Source: JALZCH01 sp036387135
GTDB lineage: Bacteria > Acidobacteriota > Blastocatellia > Pyrinomonadales > Pyrinomonadaceae
Reading direction: 5' to 3'
Assembly: GCA_036387135.1 (NCBI GenBank)
Contig: DASVUH010000025.1
Coordinates: 124,001-188,000 of the forward strand
DNA: 64,000 nucleotides
The notes beneath the pieces are model-generated. The model saw only the letters and a list, made by a program, of their open reading frames with translations, was not told where the DNA came from and made no database searches. Position 1 is the first letter of the stretch; every line of letters begins with the position of its first letter. Positions 61,604 through 64,000 of the stretch are shown here, piece after piece. A program made the translations under genes and the position numbers.

Positions 61604-62179
61604 TTACTTCAAGGCTTGTTCGACGGCTTTATCAATTCCTTCTTTTATTTCGGGCGTAAAACCGACGAATTGTTCGACGAGCCGACCGTCGCGGTCGAAA
61701 ACGAGAGTTTGCGGAATACGGGTGTCGCCCTGAAAATAAAAATCCGTCAATCCCGGTTCGGGATAGCCGAGGCGATAAGAAATTTGCAGTCTTTCGACGA
61801 ATTCAGGGACTTTCGGTTTATCTTCGTCGCCGCCGACGTTCAGCCCGACAATTTGTAAGCCTTCAGATTCGTAACGTTGTTTCAAATCGTTAAAATGCGG
61901 AATGCCTTCGATGCACGGCGGGCAATAGGTCGCCCAAAAATCCAAAATTACGGCTTTGCCGCGATAATCCGCGAGCTTTTGCCGCTGTCCGTCAATCAAG
62001 CGCCAGCCAAGATTGTTCGCATCAACGTCAATCGGCGGCATCGGTTTTGAGGTTTTGGGCATTTGATTGTTCGGCATTCGTGACCGCGCGAGTTTTTCCG
62101 ATTCGCTCATACAAGCAGTTAAAATCAGACAAACAAGGAAAACGAATGATAATTTGAAACTATGTTTTGCGAGAATCAT
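61604..62179 (-). CDS. TlpA/ResA-like thioredoxin-fold lipoprotein
   Basis: The ATG at 62179 opens a lipoprotein signal (SFVFLVCLILTACMSES). The thioredoxin fold (about 65-191) has the redox motif WATYCPPCIEG (about 92-102) and a cis-Pro region (FQGDTRIPQTLVFDRDGRL). ResA/TlpA proteins reduce cytochrome or copper-protein thiols outside the membrane. A GTG at 62200 would add seven residues. It is divergent from an IscU-BFD fusion gene. Confidence 0.9.
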   Translation of the reverse strand: MILAKHSFKLSFVFLVCLILTACMSESEKLARSRMPNNQMPKTSKPMPPIDVDANNLGWRLIDGQRQKLADYRGKAVILDFWATYCPPCIEGIPHFNDLKQRYESEGLQIVGLNVGGDEDKPKVPEFVERLQISYRLGYPEPGLTDFYFQGDTRIPQTLVFDRDGRLVEQFVGFTPEIKEGIDKAVEQALK

Positions 62180-62239
62180 ATTTAATTCGACATTGTACAC
62201 AACCGTTTTGCGAAAATTGAAATCCGAAATTTATCTGCG

Positions 62240-62821
62240 ATGAGCTTTTATCCGCCGAAAATCAACGAACGATTTCTTGAAACGGCAAACGCCGGAAAAA
62301 TCGAATCGCCGGACGCAATCGGAACGAGCGGTTCGTTTGTCTGCGGTGCGGCTCTGAAATTATTTTTGCAAATCGAAGACGGAAAAATTGTCGCCGCAAA
62401 ATTTCAAGCCGCCGGATGCGGTTTTCTGTTTGCTGCGGCTGGCGTTTTGTGCGAGCAAATCGAAAACAAAGAATTTGCCGAAACCGGGAAAGCCGTCCGC
62501 GCAAGCGAAAATTTGTTTGTCCCGGATTTTGTAAAGCAATTCCCTGCCCGGCGAATCCATTGTCTCGAATTGTCTCTGGAAGCTCTGCGCGCGGCGATTA
62601 ACGATTATCGCGCCGCGCGGCTCGAAAGCTGGAATGGCGACGAGGCTTTGATTTGCACTTGTTTCGGCGTTTCCGAAACGACTATTGAAACGGCGATTGT
62701 TAAAAACGGGTTGACGAGCGTTGAAGAAGTGACCGAAAATTGCAATGCGGGCGGCGGCTGCGGCTCGTGCCAACCGTTGATTTTAGAGATTTTAGACGAT
62801 GTTTGGCGCACGCCGGTATGA
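62240..62821 (+). CDS. IscU/NifU scaffold fused to a BFD-like [2Fe-2S] domain
   Basis: A 193-residue protein. The N-terminal IscU-like scaffold (about 1-130) has three cysteines in SFVCGAALKL (about 35-44), QAAGCGFLFA (about 58-67) and ARRIHCLEL (about 105-113). The Asp that follows the first Cys in IscU/NifU is Ala here (CGA). The C-terminal BFD-like [2Fe-2S] domain (about 140-185) has CTCFGV and CNAGGGCGSC. The C-terminal Nfu domain of NifU is absent. It is likely involved in Fe-S cluster assembly or sensing. Confidence 0.85.
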   Translation: MSFYPPKINERFLETANAGKIESPDAIGTSGSFVCGAALKLFLQIEDGKIVAAKFQAAGCGFLFAAAGVLCEQIENKEFAETGKAVRASENLFVPDFVKQFPARRIHCLELSLEALRAAINDYRAARLESWNGDEALICTCFGVSETTIETAIVKNGLTSVEEVTENCNAGGGCGSCQPLILEILDDVWRTPV

Positions 62822-62828
62822 AAAACTT

Positions 62829-62857
62829 TTATCAGACAAATTTGAGCGTGTTATAAT
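62829..62857 (+). promoter_or_regulatory. Promoter of the CorC/CNNM-like gene
   Basis: TTATCA (62829-62834), a 17-base spacer and TATAAT (62852-62857), 66 bases before the start. Confidence 0.55.
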
Positions 62858-62922
62858 CGAGGACAGAATTTATTTTTTAATGAAAGGATATTTTTTAACA
62901 AACTCCCTTTTTTGATTTAGCA

Positions 62923-64000
62923 ATGGATGAACCTGCCAGTACAATCTTACTTTTTGCGGCTGAAACGGCAACGCAAGCCGCGCCCGAATCCTGGGTTTGG
63001 ATTACCATCAAGCTTGTTTCCATTTTAGTTCTGGTTGCCATCAACGGATTTTTCGTCGCTGCGGAATTCGCATTTGTCGGCGTTCGCCGCTCGCGCATCG
63101 AAGCGCTTGCCGCCGAAGGCAACGCCAGCGCAGAACGTCTTTTAAATCTGCTCGATAATTTGAGCGCCTATCTTTCCGCGTCGCAGCTCGGCATTACGGT
63201 CGCTTCGCTCGCGCTCGGTATGCTCGGCGAACCGGCTGTTGCGGCTTTAATCGAACCGTCGCTGACGCGGGCTGGATTATCTTCGGCAACAATTCATTTC
63301 GTCTCGATTTTTATCTCAATTGTCGGCGTGACGATTCTTCATATCGTTTTGGGCGAGCAGGCGCCGAAGATGTTAGGTTTGCAGTTAGCCGAGCGCGTCG
63401 CTTTAGCCACCGCGCTGCCGATGCGGATTTTCTATAAAATCTTCAAGCCGTTTATTCATGCTCTCGATTGGGCGAGCGCAAAAACTGTAAATGCTTTCGG
63501 GCTGCACGCTACGAGCGAACACGCTTCGATTTACACCGAAGAAGAAATCCGGCAGTTGATTGATATGTCGCGCAAAAGCGGTCATGTCAATAAAGAAGAA
63601 CAGCGGCTAATCAACAAAGTTTTTGAGTTTTCGGAAACAACCGTCCGCGAAGCGATGATTCCGCGCACGCAGATTGCTGCGATAACCGACAAATGCACGC
63701 TCGAAGAAATCGCGCGCTCTTTTGAGCAGCACGGTTATTCGCGCCTGCCGGTTTACCGCGAATCGCTCGATAACGTCGCCGGGTTTATTCACAGCAAAGA
63801 CGTGATGCCGTTTTTGCTCAAGACGGATGAGTTTTCGCTTGACAAAGTGTTGCAGGCGCCGCTTTATATTGTTGATTCGGCGCGCCTGGAAGACGTTTTG
63901 CGGCAAATGCAGACGGCAAAATCTCACTTCGGTTTCGTCGTTGACGAACACGGCGGAGTCGAAGGAATCATCACGCTCGAAGATTTGTTGGAAGAAATCG
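62923..64000 (+). CDS. CorC/CNNM (hemolysin C-like) transporter, N-terminal part
   Basis: The frame is open from ATG 62923 to the right edge (359 codons). The N-terminal DUF21 membrane domain (about 20-210) starts with VSILVLVAINGFFVAAEFAF and GITVASLALGMLGEPAV, and HIVLGEQAPKMLGLQLAER (about 145-163) is typical. A CBS pair begins near residue 230 (MIPRTQIAAIT) and 295, with GFVVDEHGGVEGIITLEDLL near the end. The family links to Mg/Co homeostasis. The C-terminal CorC/HlyC domain lies outside the window. Confidence 0.93.
   Translation, partial: MDEPASTILLFAAETATQAAPESWVWITIKLVSILVLVAINGFFVAAEFAFVGVRRSRIEALAAEGNASAERLLNLLDNLSAYLSASQLGITVASLALGMLGEPAVAALIEPSLTRAGLSSATIHFVSIFISIVGVTILHIVLGEQAPKMLGLQLAERVALATALPMRIFYKIFKPFIHALDWASAKTVNAFGLHATSEHASIYTEEEIRQLIDMSRKSGHVNKEEQRLINKVFEFSETTVREAMIPRTQIAAITDKCTLEEIARSFEQHGYSRLPVYRESLDNVAGFIHSKDVMPFLLKTDEFSLDKVLQAPLYIVDSARLEDVLRQMQTAKSHFGFVVDEHGGVEGIITLEDLLEEI

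Overview
The window reads as chromosomal DNA of an Acidobacteriota bacterium, probably of the Blastocatellia/Pyrinomonadales type. The reasons are two tandem secreted von Willebrand A proteins of the kind typical of acidobacteria (34282-36401), a lipid- and peptide-degrading secretome, long ECF sigma/anti-sigma genes and moderate GC. This is inference from gene content; no rRNA or other marker gene is present. I saw no tRNA, rRNA, CRISPR array, prophage or insertion sequence.

Layout. 1-7084 (minus strand) is a compact phenylalanine/tyrosine degradation operon: phhA, a two-gene nucleotidyltransferase cassette, hppD, a TPR protein, hmgA, a Uma2-type nuclease, a conserved protein of unknown function and fahA (cut by the left edge). 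A divergent Lrp/AsnC regulator (7215-7682) is the likely controller. 7786-12539 holds a CDF metal exporter, a membrane methyltransferase, a DUF488 protein, an exported-looking SAM methyltransferase and a class I aminotransferase. 12793-20973 is a seven-gene copper operon (Cys-rich protein, YtkA-like, cupredoxin-like, DUF305, then CusA/TolC/CusB). 21327-27951 carries small envelope proteins, a GAF-GAF-sigma54 activator, a DUF2071 protein and an S41 peptidase.

28064-34136 is ileS, a retropepsin-like protease, lspA, lgt and an RluD-type pseudouridine synthase. ileS is preceded by a 21-codon reading frame with four consecutive Ile codons and mutually exclusive hairpins, which I read as a leader-peptide attenuator. 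34282-42368 contains the two VWA proteins, an M28 peptidase, a PQQ-type beta-propeller and an anti-sigma/ECF-sigma pair. 42461-43828 is queE-queC (7-deazaguanine synthesis). 45223-50590 is the type IV pilus motor set pilB, a very basic exported protein, pilT and pilC. 50682-57574 has an M28 peptidase, a CYTH-like protein and an ankyrin-pyk-M20-HD run. 57589-64000 has a GH15 remnant, an AT-rich two-gene insert, a GH15 glucoamylase-like enzyme, a PIN toxin-antitoxin pair, a TlpA-like lipoprotein, an IscU-BFD fusion and a truncated CorC/CNNM transporter.

A theme through the window is a set of intergenic inverted repeats built from short tandem units of 7, 8 or 9 bases. The unit sequence differs at nearly every site but the design is the same (about ten loci). 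In several cases the repeat has entered the end of a reading frame: the QueC N-terminus and the C-terminus of the sigma54 activator. They resemble the short tandemly repeated repetitive (STRR) sequences known from filamentous cyanobacteria. Two small gene cassettes (5297-6053 and 57838-58669) are each flanked by a duplicated piece of the neighbouring gene.
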